Source: Ceratobasidium sp. AG-K | Lineage: Eukaryota > Basidiomycota > Agaricomycetes > Cantharellales > Ceratobasidiaceae | Direction of reading: 5' to 3' | NCBI GenBank assembly: GCA_037039685.1 | Contig: JAWNGF010000015.1 | Span: 449,001 to 513,000 of the forward strand | DNA length: 64,000 nt | In this document: one piece after another, positions 7,956-19,021 of the stretch | Position numbering within the stretch: position 1 is the first letter of the stretch | Layout of the letters: every line of letters starts with the position of its first letter | Translations under genes and position numbers: made by a program | Notes under the pieces: model-generated | Seen by the model: only the letters and a program-made list of their open reading frames with translations | What the model was told of the DNA's origin: nothing | Database searches by the model: none

Positions 7956-8284
7956 GCGACTGGAGGATGGAGAGGGGCAGGTACCAGAAGGAGAAGATCG
8001 ATTGGGAGCCTTACTGGTGGAAGAAGGAGGAGACTGACGTGTCGGCATGGAAGGAGGCAGAGCCCGACGTGCGCCAGTGGGATGGAGATTTCGTGGAGGC
8101 CCAGAAGAGGGTTTTGGACTGGGCCAAGGCGGACTGGACGAAGGAGGAGACCTGGGAGGAATGGGAGAAGTTCTCGGACGAACCAGGCAATACCGCCTTC
8201 AATCCCATTGACCTGACCTTGGAGGAGGACGAGGGACTGGAGGAGTACATGCTTGCAAAAGGCAAGGATTGTGGGATCCAGTAG
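7520..8284 (+). CDS. E1 accessory ORF, Trp-rich, 254 aa, unknown function
   Basis: It begins with MPAVTH at 7520 and lies -1 to pol, overlapping its last 435 bp. The N-terminal 60 residues are basic and mixed (TARILDSGAALYVFKRSQQ). A CxxC pair (VCRGCAAF) lies near residues 83-88. The middle is exceptionally Trp-rich, with about 16 Trp in 254 residues (EWVPGYDG, RWNDAWD, PYWW, DWAKADW, TWEEWEK). The tail reads FNPIDLTLEEDEG, an acidic IDLT motif that resembles a SUMO-interacting motif. The ORF has the same 765-bp length in E3, E4 and E6, and distant relatives follow pol in C, F, H and J. It is not an envelope: no signal peptide or membrane segment is visible. I do not recognise it as a known domain. 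Confidence 0.85.
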   Translation: MPAVTHSTITSNLTRVLDGPAFATARILDSGAALYVFKRSQQSSGRMHFRASDDVLHSDLGEFQWVRKKWPTRMQLLRKDIFVCRGCAAFQVSEVVLLSTHMLGVVEWGQEGAYSSEWVPGYDGRQPTLRPRWNDAWDANYEKDLSDWRMERGRYQKEKIDWEPYWWKKEETDVSAWKEAEPDVRQWDGDFVEAQKRVLDWAKADWTKEETWEEWEKFSDEPGNTAFNPIDLTLEEDEGLEEYMLAKGKDCGIQ

Positions 8285-8297
8285 AGCCCATCCAGGT

Positions 8298-8326
8298 CCC
8301 CTAGACGGTCTCTTAGGAGGGAGTAA
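8298..8326 (+). promoter_or_regulatory. E1 polypurine tract and adjoining hairpin
   Basis: The purine run AGGAGGGAG (8315-8323) directly before TAA and the 3' LTR should prime plus-strand DNA. CCCCTA upstream (8298-8303) can partly pair with it. The pairing is perfect in E4 and in C. Confidence 0.65.
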
Positions 8327-8783
8327 TGTCGTGAGCTAGCTCACTCCATCGGACTCGCCTGTTGCCTCGCCCGCCTATTCCCTTCTCTTTTGTTATGTTT
8401 CTGTTTCCGTTCGCCGCGTTGCCACCTTCTTGTGGTTATTCTGTTACATTGTGTAACGCGGCTGTGCTTTGTACGAGTCATGACTGTTTATACAGCATGA
8501 CTCACATGGACACTCCTGACTGGTTGACTGCTGTGACTCATGTGGCTGCGTTCTGTATGACTCGGCCTCCTTTTGTTTATATATAGAGGACCAACAAGCC
8601 TGGCAACCCCAGCTTGTTTTGTCTCGTCAAAACATCCCTCCTGAGTGACACTTAGAACCACCCCTACCCTCAAGAGCCTACAGACGCTTAAGTGCGTTGC
8701 GGTTCAAGAGGTCACTTAGGTCTTAGTGCCGTCCACTCTCCATCGCGGCCTGCCTCATAGCCACCAAGAAGAAGCTTACGACA
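8327..8783 (+). repeat. E1 3' LTR
   Basis: 457 bp, identical to the 5' LTR, followed directly by the ACCAA duplication (8784-8788). Confidence 0.95.
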
Positions 8784-9800
8784 ACCAAGCTACGGAGCGC
8801 CTTGCAGCATTGTAGGTTTTTGCTGAGTAGTTTTGATGTGAGCTGACATGATTTCCATTTCATCGCACCTGTCTCGTCTCTCATGGTTGAGTTCTTTCAA
8901 TTGAGCCACGCAAAACTGCTAAGTTGAGACAATGAATTCTCATAGAGAGCGGGCTTCCTGCACAGTTAATCACAGATTTTGGCCCGGAGCCAGTCGGACC
9001 CAAGGCTTACCTTGTTTCGGTCTTCCACCGCATGCTTTGGTTCTCGCTCCCATTTTGCTAACTCCTTCAGGTCATTGTTTGAATAAAACTCCTCATTGTG
9101 ATGACATACACTGGATCAGTCGCTCCAAAGTAGCAGAGGTTCCTCTCGGAAGAGCGTCAGAGGAAAAATGGTTGGCTGTTGAATTTGATGACTAGGTTGG
9201 GGTGAGTGAGCAGAAGGACTGCAATGCGCAATTAACGCATGAGGCAAGGCGACCACAAAATCATAATAATAAACAGTAAAACGCATAAGAGGGACTGCTT
9301 CCAACCTACACACCTCAGTCTACACATAAATATATACACTCAAAACCGTAACTCACATGGCATCGCAGAACATTGCGCGCAGCCACACACATAGGTGTGG
9401 ATCTGGTTGAGCTGTTGCGGCAGAGCCACACAGCTAAATGAATGGTTAGTCATGCGTCATCGGAGTTGTTGTATTTTACTTGTGCTACACATCTTGGAGA
9501 ATAACTGGGTGGCATACTGCCGCTCCGACATCCCATTTAGACAGGGAAGGAGGTTTGGAACAGTATTCTAAGTGCACCGTCAGATTGGAAGAGCTGATCT
9601 TAGCAAAAGCATTTGACGGAAAAGCTTGTTTGTTCAGATCAATGTAATCAAGTCACTAGGATTTGTGTGGGGTGCAATCTATACATTGTTAACAATTGCC
9701 ACTCTTGCCTACCCCAATGTAGCTCGCCCCGTTGAAGATTTCCATTGGCATCTGCATGATACTTTGCAGTCTGCCCAGTTTTCCTTTCACATACCTCTTG
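8784..9800. other. Non-LTR sequence right of E1, nothing recognised
   Basis: This is the continuation of 1125-1558 after the E1 insertion. An ORF at 8932-9195 has no motif I recognise and no visible splice-consistent extension. No LTR ends, repeats or RNA genes are evident. It could hold degraded host coding sequence. Confidence 0.5.
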
Positions 9801-11607
9801 TGTCACAACCTCACCTGTTTCTCTGTGTTTTGCCTTGGGTTTGGTTGCTTTGTGCTCGTCCTCTCCATGTATGCGCTCCTTATGTACACTTGCACACAGA
9901 AAGATTGCATCACGTGAGTTGAAAACACCTGTTTGACTGTAGCTCACAAACAAGCAGGGACCCAAAGCCAGGAATATGTACACATGGTGAGAACTACATT
10001 CTATATATAGTTCTATTCAAATAATTGGGCTTGTACTTATGCAAAGCTCAGGAGAAGTGAATGTAACTTGGAAGGGGTGATGCAATCTTTTTGATCATGC
10101 ATACAGCCAGAGAGAAAAGCTTGATTGTCAGAGGGTCATGGGAGCTAAAATTCTAAATGAAATACTCATGTTTCTAACATAACTCCTTGCTCTACAACAC
10201 AAAGTTTTGTGTCATTTTGATGGTAGGTTTTGCTTGAGATAATACATAAATAGTGGAAATGCATTCAGCTCTAGCGCACCATCTAAAAGAATAGGACACA
10301 AGGTAGTGTAATAAAAGTTGTGTGCAAGAAGATTTAGTACATTTATACCTTGGAATGTCTTTGAACCACCAAAAGAATCTCCTGAAAGTGGCTTGGACTG
10401 TTGAGTGACCATCAGTTACAAAGAGTGTATGATCCAGAGTGGGTTTTCTAGAAATTGTATTTGACTCAGATAGATACAGATAGGAAGACAGGAAGGGTGT
10501 GTATATGCTTTCCTAGTGTACACCCACTGGATGCAGGAGCTGTTCATCTGCAGATGTTTTCTCCTTGATCAACCTCACAATAGTGCAAACCATTACAAAC
10601 TATGTCAAATTTGGAACTTGTTCAGTACAGTTCCTTGGGTAGCTGGGCAGAGGCTTGCTTTGAGCAACTTTGTAACATGAAAGCATATACACACCCTTCC
10701 TGTCTTCCTATCTGTATCTATCTGAGTCAAATACAATTTCTAGAAAACCCACTCTGGATCATACACTCTTTGTAACTGATGGTCACTCAACAGTCCAAGC
10801 CACTTTCAGGAGATTCTTTTGGTGGTTCAAAGACATTCCAAGGTATAAATGTACTAAATCTTCTTGCACACAACTTTTATTACACTACCTTGTGTCCTAT
10901 TCTTTTAGATGGTGCGCTAGAGCTGAATGCATTTCCACTATTTATGTATTATCTCAAGCAAAACCTACCATCAAAATGACACAAAACTTTGTGTTGTAGA
11001 GCAAGGAGTTATGTTAGAAACATGAGTATTTCATTTAGAATTTTAGCTCCCATGACCCTCTGACAATCAAGCTTTTCTCTCTGGCTGTATGCATGATCAA
11101 AAAGATTGCATCACCCCTTCTAAGTTACATTCACTTCTCCTGAGCTTTGCATAAGTACAAGCCCAATTACTTGGATAGAACTATATATAGAATGTAGTTC
11201 TCACCATGTGTACATATTCCTGGCTTTGGGTCCCTGCTTGTTTGTGAGCTACAGTCAAACAGGTGTTTTCAACTCATGTGATGCAATCTTTCTGAGCACA
11301 AGTGTAATGCACAACCATGGGACATGCCCACCTGGCCTGTTTCCTGGTCTCCTTGATCTCCATGGACATACCTTGCTCCCTTTGTTCTGTCCCTGCTTCT
11401 CTCTGACTCTTGCTTTCTCTCCTTTTGTCATGGCTTTCTATTGTACATAGCCACAGTAAATAGTATATATACCAGCAACACAAGTCTTGTGGAGACAAGA
11501 CTTGTTCTCTTGTTGTTTTCCCCATCCACTTGAGTGTCTGCTGAGCTTACACCTAAGAGCCACTCATTGACCCTTGTCATTGCCCCAACCACTGTCCTCA
11601 CCACCTG
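9801..11607 (+). mobile_element. F-type LTR remnant, split by a palindrome and cut by LTR B
   Basis: 9801-9884 resembles the first part of LTR F, starting TGTCACAACC. 11307-11607 matches its middle, including the TATATATACCAGCAACACAAGTC region, and is homologous to the minus-strand LTR at 48366-48815. The two halves are separated by the inverted repeat 9885-11306. The right end is lost where the B-type LTR begins at 11608. Confidence 0.7.
9885..11306. mobile_element. Foldback element: 628-bp inverted arms, 166-bp spacer
   Basis: The left arm (9885-10512) is the reverse complement of the right arm (10679-11306) with only a handful of mismatches. The same 66-codon reading frame appears once on each strand. 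The termini read TACACTTG and CAAGTGTA. The inserted unit lies inside an F-type LTR. If the unit starts at CACTTG it is flanked by TA, as for Tc1/mariner-type elements, while ATG on both sides is an alternative. The spacer (10513-10678) has no coding potential. No transposase is present, so it is non-autonomous. Confidence 0.8.
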
Positions 11608-12075
11608 TGTCATGACCCAAGGCCCCTCCAATGGACTTGGACTCCTGTTTGCTTTCCTTGTGTCTTCTGTTCTTGCGTTCTCCTTTGTGTGTATTTCCTT
11701 TGTTCTCTTGTTCCTTTCTCCTTTGTCTTGCAGCTTCCTTCCTTGGCAAAGTCATGTTCCTTTATAGGATATGACTCATAGAGCTTTCTGATTGGATAGT
11801 TTGTATGACTTGTTTCTTGGCATGAGCATGACTCATGCCTCTTCTGAATATATAATGAGGCAACAACAAGCATGGTATCCCCATCTTGTTTTGCCTTGTC
11901 ATTTCCCAAACAAACAGTCCTTCACTGGGCTTCCCTCAGGGTTACCTTGGATCCTCAGGTCTTAGTGCCATTCACAGTCTACAGTTCACAGTTCTTTGGG
12001 TGCTAAGTCTCTCTAAGTCTTGACTTGAGCACATACAGTCACAGTTGGCAACCGTCATAGAGTTGGGTTGCAACA
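11608..12075 (+). repeat. Element B 5' LTR
   Basis: 468 bp, TGTCATGACC to GGTTGCAACA. It holds TATATA before R, TGACTCA-type sites and a reversed CCAAT. The self-primer segment ATCTTGTTTTGC is at 11883-11894. Confidence 0.85.
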
Positions 12076-12077
12076 TT

Positions 12078-12089
12078 GCAAAACAAGAT
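12078..12089 (+). promoter_or_regulatory. Element B self-priming site
   Basis: GCAAAACAAGAT is the exact complement of 11883-11894. It differs from E1 at both ends, and its partner differs correspondingly. Confidence 0.75.
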
Positions 12090-13605
12090 TCATTCCAGAA
12101 GGAAACAGTCAATCACCATCATAGTGTCCTCAAGGGTCTTGTGGCAACTTGGGCAACCACTAGTTTTTGCATTCCCACAGACTCAGACACCACATCAAAT
12201 TTTTACTATGGAGAATTGTGGTGGGAAACAACAATTGAAGGCAAATCTAAAGAGGACATAATGAACTGTCTCCTCAAAGTAACTGGGCACCAAATAGGAC
12301 TAATTGGAAACAGGGTGGAAAGGATTGAACAATGGATACTACACAACAGGGACAATGGCAACATCTATATTGCCAAGCATAACAAAGTCCTAGATGAAAC
12401 CAATGGATTATATGGGGGACTCCAGGAACAAGGCAGAACCATCAAAGATTGCATATGGGCCAATGGTGTCATCACCAACCCACAAAATATCCCAGTTCCC
12501 ACTAAGTCCACAACAACCTGTGTTCCTAATTCAGGAACAAGCCAATTAGGGTTACCCCTAGGATCAAGACAAAATCAACAAGTCCTCAGGGGCTCAATGA
12601 TGCAATTTGCACCACTAGCATCAGCAAGCACAACCCAAATGCCAACCAGCATTTCCATTGGAGGAACACACAAAAAGTCAGCAGCAGCCAAACCAAGGGA
12701 ATTCAAAGGCAAAAGAGGTGCAAAAGCCAGGGATTTTGTGTATGCCTGTGCAAACTAGATAGCCAGTTCTAAATATGCAACTGCCACAGATGAGTGCAAG
12801 ATCAGGATCATCATTTCCTACCTGCAAAAGGATGTGATTGACTGGGTCAGGCCCTTCCAGGATCTACACATGGCTGGAACACCAAAGGCAATCTTCTCAG
12901 ACATGAATGTTTTCCAACAAGAAGGGGAACTTGCCTTTGGAGAAATTGAACAGGTGGAAGTCTACCAGAAAAGATACAAGACCCTGTCACATACAAAAAC
13001 TGTTGTCCAGTACACCACTGAATTCAGAACCCTATCTGCTCCTTTGAGATACACAAGGAAACCCTTAAATGCGACTTCTTTGCAGGTCTTAAAGACAATA
13101 TCAAAGACATGCTAACACCTTGAGCTTTCAACTGCCACAATGCCGCCCTCCAGGATCTATATACCAGGAAGCAAGAAATTGATGGAGCACTCATTGCCAA
13201 AGATATGGAACAGAAGAGCAGAAAAGCCCTGGAGAGGGCAACACAGAGCAGAACCTGCAAAAAGGTGACCACAAGTGCAATAGCACACAAATATCAGAAG
13301 GGAGAGGGATCCACATGGTAACATCATCAGGTAGCAAGAAGGGAACTATTGAGATGATCTAAAGAACAATCAAGGGTTCCTGGCACCAACAATCAAATGG
13401 GGAGATGGAAGCAGATTGGAGACACCCTTTGTGTTCATCCAACCAGACATTAGGCATGCCAAGACTGAAGTAGTGGCTATCACCAGCAAAGCCCACACAT
13501 CATCAGTGCAACAAGAAGGGGCACATTGCAAAAGACTGTACAGTGCAGATAGCAGCCTTAGAAGATGAGACAAGTGATTTAGAATTGGGAAAAGGCTGTG
13601 CCTGA
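12090..13605 (+). pseudogene. Element B gag, decayed
   Basis: The N-terminal part is readable at 12045-12758 (no confident start). The capsid region follows at about 12834-13115, and a degenerate zinc knuckle (QCNKKGHIAKDC) lies near 13510-13550. Several stops and frame changes interrupt it. The end keeps TTG GGA AAA (GGGAAAA at 13587-13593) four codons before TGA (13603-13605), with the protease leader open in the -1 frame. A GTGCC/GGCAC stem can form downstream. Confidence 0.7.
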
Positions 13606-15175
13606 GGGGAACATTGGGCACCCTAAAGTTAGAAGTATATTGTATTGTTGAGGAAAATCAAAATCAGTCTGTAAACAAATTGTATCTTTGTTTGACTGAA
13701 TATGCAGACCAATGCTGCATGCCAATCAGGATCAAAAGCCCAACAAGAAATCTCATAACCACTTCCATGATCAATTTGGGAACCTCAGGAATTTTTATCA
13801 ATAGCAAGGACATAAAAATAAAATGAAATAAAATAAAACACAAAATCCCCACCAAATAGAAGAAGATAGCTCAAAGGGTCCAAGTCATTGATGGAAGTCC
13901 CATTTTGAATGGACTAATCAACCAAGAAGTCACTCTCTGAATCATTATGAATGATCACATAGAGGAAATCACCTACAATGTGGCACTGCTGGGATGACAC
14001 ACCATAGTCCTAGGAATCCCATGGCTAAAGAAACATAACCTGAAAATCAACTGGATGAGTGGTATCCTAGAATTCAATTCAGACTTCTGTGCAACAGAAT
14101 GTTTATGCAAAGAAATAAATGGTCTAGAACAGGGGGTGGTGGGACAATTACCCAAGATCTACAAGGAGTTTGCATCTGTTTTGAAGCAAAAGAAGCAGAA
14201 AAACTACCCCCACATCAACCCTACAATCCAAGAGTTGAATTAGAACTGGAGGCCAAACCAATGTTGGAGCAGTCTACTCATTGACAAAGGAAGAAGGTGC
14301 TGTTCTGCAAAAATGGATTGACAAAAACCTAGCAAAAGGATTCATTGTCCTATCCACCTTGCAGTGGGCATCCCCAGTCATGTTTGTGAAAAGGAAGGAT
14401 ATCAATGGTGTTCCTCAACCCCTACACTTAGGTATGGATGACCAATACACAATTTGCAACAATAAGAAGAACCACTACCCCCTCCCCAGGACCCATGATT
14501 TGATAGAAACCATGAATGGAGCCAGAATCTTCAGCAAATTGGGCCTGAAGTTGGGATGTAACCTGGTAGAAGTTGCCAAGGAGGATGTACATAAAACAGC
14601 TTTCAGAACCCAATATGGACTGTTGGAGTCAAGGGTCATGCCCTTTGTTCTCACAAACACACCAGCCACTTTCCAAAACATGAAGGACACAGAATTCAGG
14701 GATATCAAGGATGTCTAGATTGAAATCAACATTGATGATATTCTACTCTTCTCCAAGGAGGAAGAAAACACCCTAAACACGTGAAAGAAGTCCTTCAGCA
14801 CCTGCAAAAGCTGGGACTATACTGTTCCCTGAAGAAATGTTCTTCCCATGTACAGCAGGTGGACTATTTGGGGCTAGCCATCTTGGGAGAACAGATAGAA
14901 ATGCAACAAGAAAAAGTAGCAGCAATCCAAAAATGGCCAATGCCAACAAACATTACAGATGTACAAACATTTCTAGGGTTTGCAAACTTTTATCAAGGAT
15001 TTATCAAGAACTATACACACATTGCCAGACCCCTCTATGGCCTGACCATCAAAGGAAGAAACTGGGAATGGATGAACAAAGTAGAAGAAAGTTTCCAGGG
15101 CCTCATCAAAGAATTCATCAAGGCCCCAATTCAGTCTCAACCTGACCATGACAAGAGATTCATTGTGGAATGTGA
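13606..15175 (+). pseudogene. Element B pol, 5' part (protease, RT)
   Basis: The leader LKLEVYCIVEENQNQSVNKL is followed by a decayed protease. An RT with KEEGAVLQKWIDKNLAKGF, DDQYT, and IDDILLF follows, with Asn in place of the first Tyr. The C-terminal RT (LGFANFYQGF) reads to IVECD at 15175. Stops occur within the protease region and at 14716-14718, and frame changes lie near 14260 and 14770. The reading resumes at 30171 with CDALDRAMGAILSQ. Confidence 0.8.
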
Positions 15176-15665
15176 TGTTGTGAGCTAGGCTCACCATGGA
15201 CTTGTCTTGCGCCCTCTCCCGCATTTAGTGGGGTGTATGGATGATGTGTCACCCTTGGCCCATATGGCCTTGGCTGTTTTCTTGGTTTCCTTGTTTCCCT
15301 TTGACCAGTGTTCCCTTTGTCTAGCCACAACCTTGTGGCTACCTTGTTACCATCATGTAACGCCAGCTGCGCTTTGAATAGAGTCATGTCTCTTGATAGA
15401 GCATGACTCACAGATGCTCCTGATTGGTAAGACTGTATGACTTGTTTCTTGTGGCAGCAGTGCTTAACACTGCCATGTTTGCATATATATACAAGCCAAA
15501 ACAAGCCTGGTAGCCCCAGCTTGTTTGCCTTGTCATTCACCCTCAGAATGTCCCTTCTACCTCTAAGTGTTAAGAGTGCACTCAGTGTAGCACTGCTTGG
15601 AGTTCCTCAGGCCTTAGTTGCTGTTCATAGTCATAGTTCTTGCAGTCTCAAAGGAGGTTGCAACA
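15176..15665 (+). repeat. Element C 5' LTR
   Basis: TGTTGTGAGC to GGTTGCAACA. U3 has GCATGACTCAC and a CCAAT-type ATTGG. The self-primer AGCTTGTTTGC is at 15518-15528. A leader without visible features follows to 15923. Confidence 0.88.
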
Positions 15666-15667
15666 TT

Positions 15668-15678
15668 GCAAACAAGCT
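15668..15678 (+). promoter_or_regulatory. Element C self-priming site
   Basis: GCAAACAAGCT is perfectly complementary to 15518-15528. Both partners lack one base relative to E1 and B, which is a compensatory indel. Confidence 0.75.
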
Positions 15679-15923
15679 GTCTCAAGCCACAAGACCCCCA
15701 TATACAGAATCCAACATCAATATATCTGTCAACACTGCGCTCCAACATTCCACTGTCTAGGTCTTACAACTGCTGAAGTTGGACCAGTCTTTTATCTCAA
15801 CAACACTCTCATCAATCTTTCCCTTGTGGAATCCTTGCTAGTCCTGCAAACAGAATACACATATACCAAGCTAAACGCAATCAGGGCTTTAGCAGCAAAG
15901 TTTTCTTGTGGCAACAACACAGA

Positions 15924-18074
15924 ATGAGTCACCCCTATACCAGACCACAATCAGCAGCATCCAACGCTTCAAGAAGGACCAACCCTAGCAGAGCAGGGTG
16001 TCCTAACCAATCCAATTGGACAACAGGAGGAATTGCTCCAAGATCAGCAAGCGCCACAGAACGCGCCCCCAGCAGAACACAAAGTGTCCCAGGAGAGCTA
16101 GGGGCTACTATCAAAGAAGAACCCCAGCAAGAAGGACCTCAAGTAGTAGAATATCCTCCCCAAGTCACTGAGGCACGCCTCAGCAATGAACACATAGATC
16201 CAGATGCAGATATCACAGTCCAGTATGCAAACTGTACTCCTATCACCCTAATAGATAGTGAGGTTCCATCACAGTCTGCCCATGGGAAAATTGTCACAAT
16301 ATGCAGTGAGGAAGGAAGACAAGCCCCCTTTCTGCTAGGAAGTCCAATGGACATATATTAGTCCACAATAGCAATCCACTCACCTTTGGCACAAAGAAGG
16401 CTCCTCCTCTAGAGTTCCAACTACTGGGTCAAGTACCAGTACCACCCCAGGTGATTGCTGGACCAGCACACCAACAACAGCCAATCTTCTGCATCCCCTC
16501 TAACACAACTGTATCTAGCAACTATGATGCAGTGGAAATTGGGCAACATTTTATCCAATGGGCACCTCTCCTAGTCTCTCCCACACCACTTTCTTCACAT
16601 GCTTCACTTGTATCCATCCCACCGCAAGCAGCACCACCTTACCCAGCACCAACCCCTGGACAAGTCAATGCAGTAGGAAACATGGCAATCCTCAATGCTA
16701 TCCAACTACACTTTGGGGAACACAATGGCCATCTAAACAAAATTTTTGCAATTCTAAATAGAGAACATGTTGCAATTAGGGATGAGGTCAGGGCCTTTCA
16801 TAGACGCCTGAACAACATCAACAAGGGTTTAGAGGACCTCAGGATGGAGGTTACCAGGATAGGCAAAAACATTGGCATTTGTGGAAGAAACTTGGTGGAA
16901 ATGGGACAAGCAATTGCAGCAGTCACTCAGGGACAAGCCGCAGTCCGAGATGTCAACCACCAAGTAGCACTCGAGCTAGTTCGTGTCAACCAGGCACTGC
17001 TAAACTACAGAAGGGGTGAGGACTTGGGCAACAAATCAAAACAGTTGAAACCAACATCACCAACATTGTCAACTGGTTTAGGGAAGATTTCTTCTTAGTC
17101 CAAGAACAGGAAGAAGAAGAACAACGATCAGCGCATACCCCAGCAGGATCCCCACCTCATGAGGGACAAGCAGAAGTCATCAGGGAGCTCCACCAAACAA
17201 TCAGGGAGCTACAAAACAGGGTACAGGAACCAGCAGGCCCCAGGGCAGAACGCATCAAAGTCCAGAAACCAGATAGCTTCACAGGTGAAACAGGTGCAGC
17301 AGCAGATCTCTTTGTCAACCAAATGGAAGCATACTTCAGGCAGCTGCCCCAAAAAATTCCCAATGACAAGGCTTGAATCACTGCCTTCCTGACAAACATG
17401 AGCAGTACCAAATGTGCCCCCTGGGTGCAATGTTTCCTGTGTCTCCAGAACAAAGGAGGGGTGCACCAGTACCTGGAATCCTGGAGGAACTTCAAGGAAG
17501 GATTTAGGATGCAGTTTGGCAAACCAGACCAACAACACAAGGCAGAGCGGGATATGCGTGCCCTTAACCACTGGGGGACAAATATCCAAGTCAGGGACTT
17601 TGCAGCCCAATTCCGACTCATTGCGGCAGAACTTGGCTGGGACAAACAGGTGCTTATCTCTACCTTCAAATCAAAGCTTCATAACACAATCCAGATCAAG
17701 CTACTACAAGCCTGCCCAGACAACATCAACACCCTTGAGGGATGGATCACACTTGCAATTGAGTGCAACAACACAGTCCAGGACATCAGGGCGCTTGACA
17801 ATTGATTCAAAAAGAAGGATGGAAAAATGGTCAAAGCTTCAAAGACCTCTGCTCCCTCAATGCGCTCAGAGACCAAGGATGAAGACAGGGTTCCATGGAA
17901 GTCTGGAATACAAGAAAGAGGGAAGGACAATGCCTCAAGTGCGGAGAAAAGGGACATACTATTGGCAAATGCCCTAACAACACACAGAAGTAGGATCACA
18001 AGTCATCAATCAAAGTAAAAGCAGCCAAGGTCAACAACTCCAGCTCCGAGTTGGGAAAAGAACAGGGTGTCTAG
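15924..18074 (+). pseudogene. Element C gag, with stops
   Basis: The likely ATG is at 15924 (MSHPYTRPQS). A Ser/Pro-rich N-terminus, a central coiled-coil segment (about 16680-17040) and a capsid region (KPDSFTGETGAAADLFVNQM, near 17270) follow. A CCHC knuckle CLKCGEKGHTIGKC lies near 17937-17980. Stops at about 16360, 17098, 17375 and 17805 and frame changes disable it. The end keeps TTG GGA AAA (18053-18059), five codons before TAG (18072-18074). Confidence 0.75.
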
Positions 18075-19021
18075 TACCCATGTCTAGTTGCACAAACAAA
18101 CCTACTATCTCAAGGAAAACGATGTACTTGAGAACAACAAATGAATCACTGCTTGTCTCCACTCAGATAGCAGGAATCATGGACCCAATCAACACACTTA
18201 TTGACTCAAGTGCATCAAAAAACTTCATCAACATCACCTTTGCACAAAAGAACAAGCTCCCACTTATTGAACTCCCAATGCCTAGGAAGGTCATTGGAAT
18301 CCAAGGGGAAGAACTCAGCAAGACCATTTGATTCAAAGTAACATTAGAATTCTCAGTACTGGGTTGAACTTTCAAGCAATGGTTCTATGCCATGCCTACT
18401 GGAGAAAACCCCCTGGTTCTAGGAATGACATGGCTAGAAATGGCCAATCCAGCAATCAACTGGGAAACACAACAAGTAAATGGAGAGAAGCAACAGGACA
18501 CAAGGTAACAATAGAGGAAATACCAGAGGACCTACCAACAGAGCTACAAGACTTCTATGATGTCTTCTTAGAAAATAACTTCAAGGAATTACCACCCCAC
18601 AAGGACTTTGACTACAAAATCAACTTTGTTCCTATTGCACCACTGCCCAAACCAGCTAGACCATTCCCCCTATCCCCAGCCCAGAGCAAGGCCCTAGATG
18701 AGTATATCAAGGAAGAGCTCAGGCTTGGAAAAATTTGTCCCAGTAACTCACAGATTGCATCAGGAGGATTTTTTGTACCAAAAGCGGATGGATCACTACG
18801 TTTTGTCATTGATCTCAGGAAAGTCAACAAAATAACGGAAGTGGATCAATTTCCATTGCCCCAACAGATTGACCTGCTGGAGAAACTAAAAGGTGCAAAG
18901 ATCTTCACAAAACTGGACCTACACATGGGCTTTAACAACATTAGAATCAAGGAAGGGGACAAGTGGAAAACGGCTTTCAGGACAAAGAAGGGGCAATACA
19001 AATATGTTGTTATGCCATTTG
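18075..19021 (+). pseudogene. Element C pol, 5' part
   Basis: It is in the -1 frame relative to gag, with an ATG at 18080. The protease motif reads LIDSSASKNF, so the Gly of DSG is Ser. A stop lies at 18329-18331 and another follows soon after. RT begins with LPKPARPFPLSP and KADGSLRFVIDLRKV and reads to VVMPF, where E3 is inserted. It continues at 26267 with GLKNAPATFQ. Confidence 0.8.

Larger units (their letters stand above)
1559..8783 (+). mobile_element. E1: complete Ty3/gypsy chromovirus (Tf1/sushi-like)
   Basis: The element is 7,225 bp. Its LTRs at 1559-2015 and 8327-8783 are both 457 bp and identical by eye over their full length. It is flanked by a perfect 5-bp duplication, ACCAA (1554-1558 and 8784-8788). 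Gag, pol and the accessory ORF are all open. Identical LTRs mean a recent insertion. Domain order PR-RT-RH-IN-chromodomain assigns it to the chromoviruses, and the self-primer to the Tf1/sushi type. The one visible defect is Asn at the first integrase catalytic position (6372-6374), so it may depend on another copy for integration. Confidence 0.95.

Noticed and set aside
7520..8284. Accessory ORF as an envelope gene
   Set aside because: No signal peptide, hydrophobic membrane segment or fusion-peptide-like stretch is visible in any copy.
8932..9195. Possible host gene fragment
   Set aside because: No recognisable domain, no splice-consistent continuation and no homologous second copy here, so it was left as unannotated sequence.
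10212..10979. Identical 66-aa ORFs on opposite strands (10212-10412 and 10779-10979)
   Set aside because: They mirror each other because they sit in the two arms of the palindrome. No motif is recognisable.
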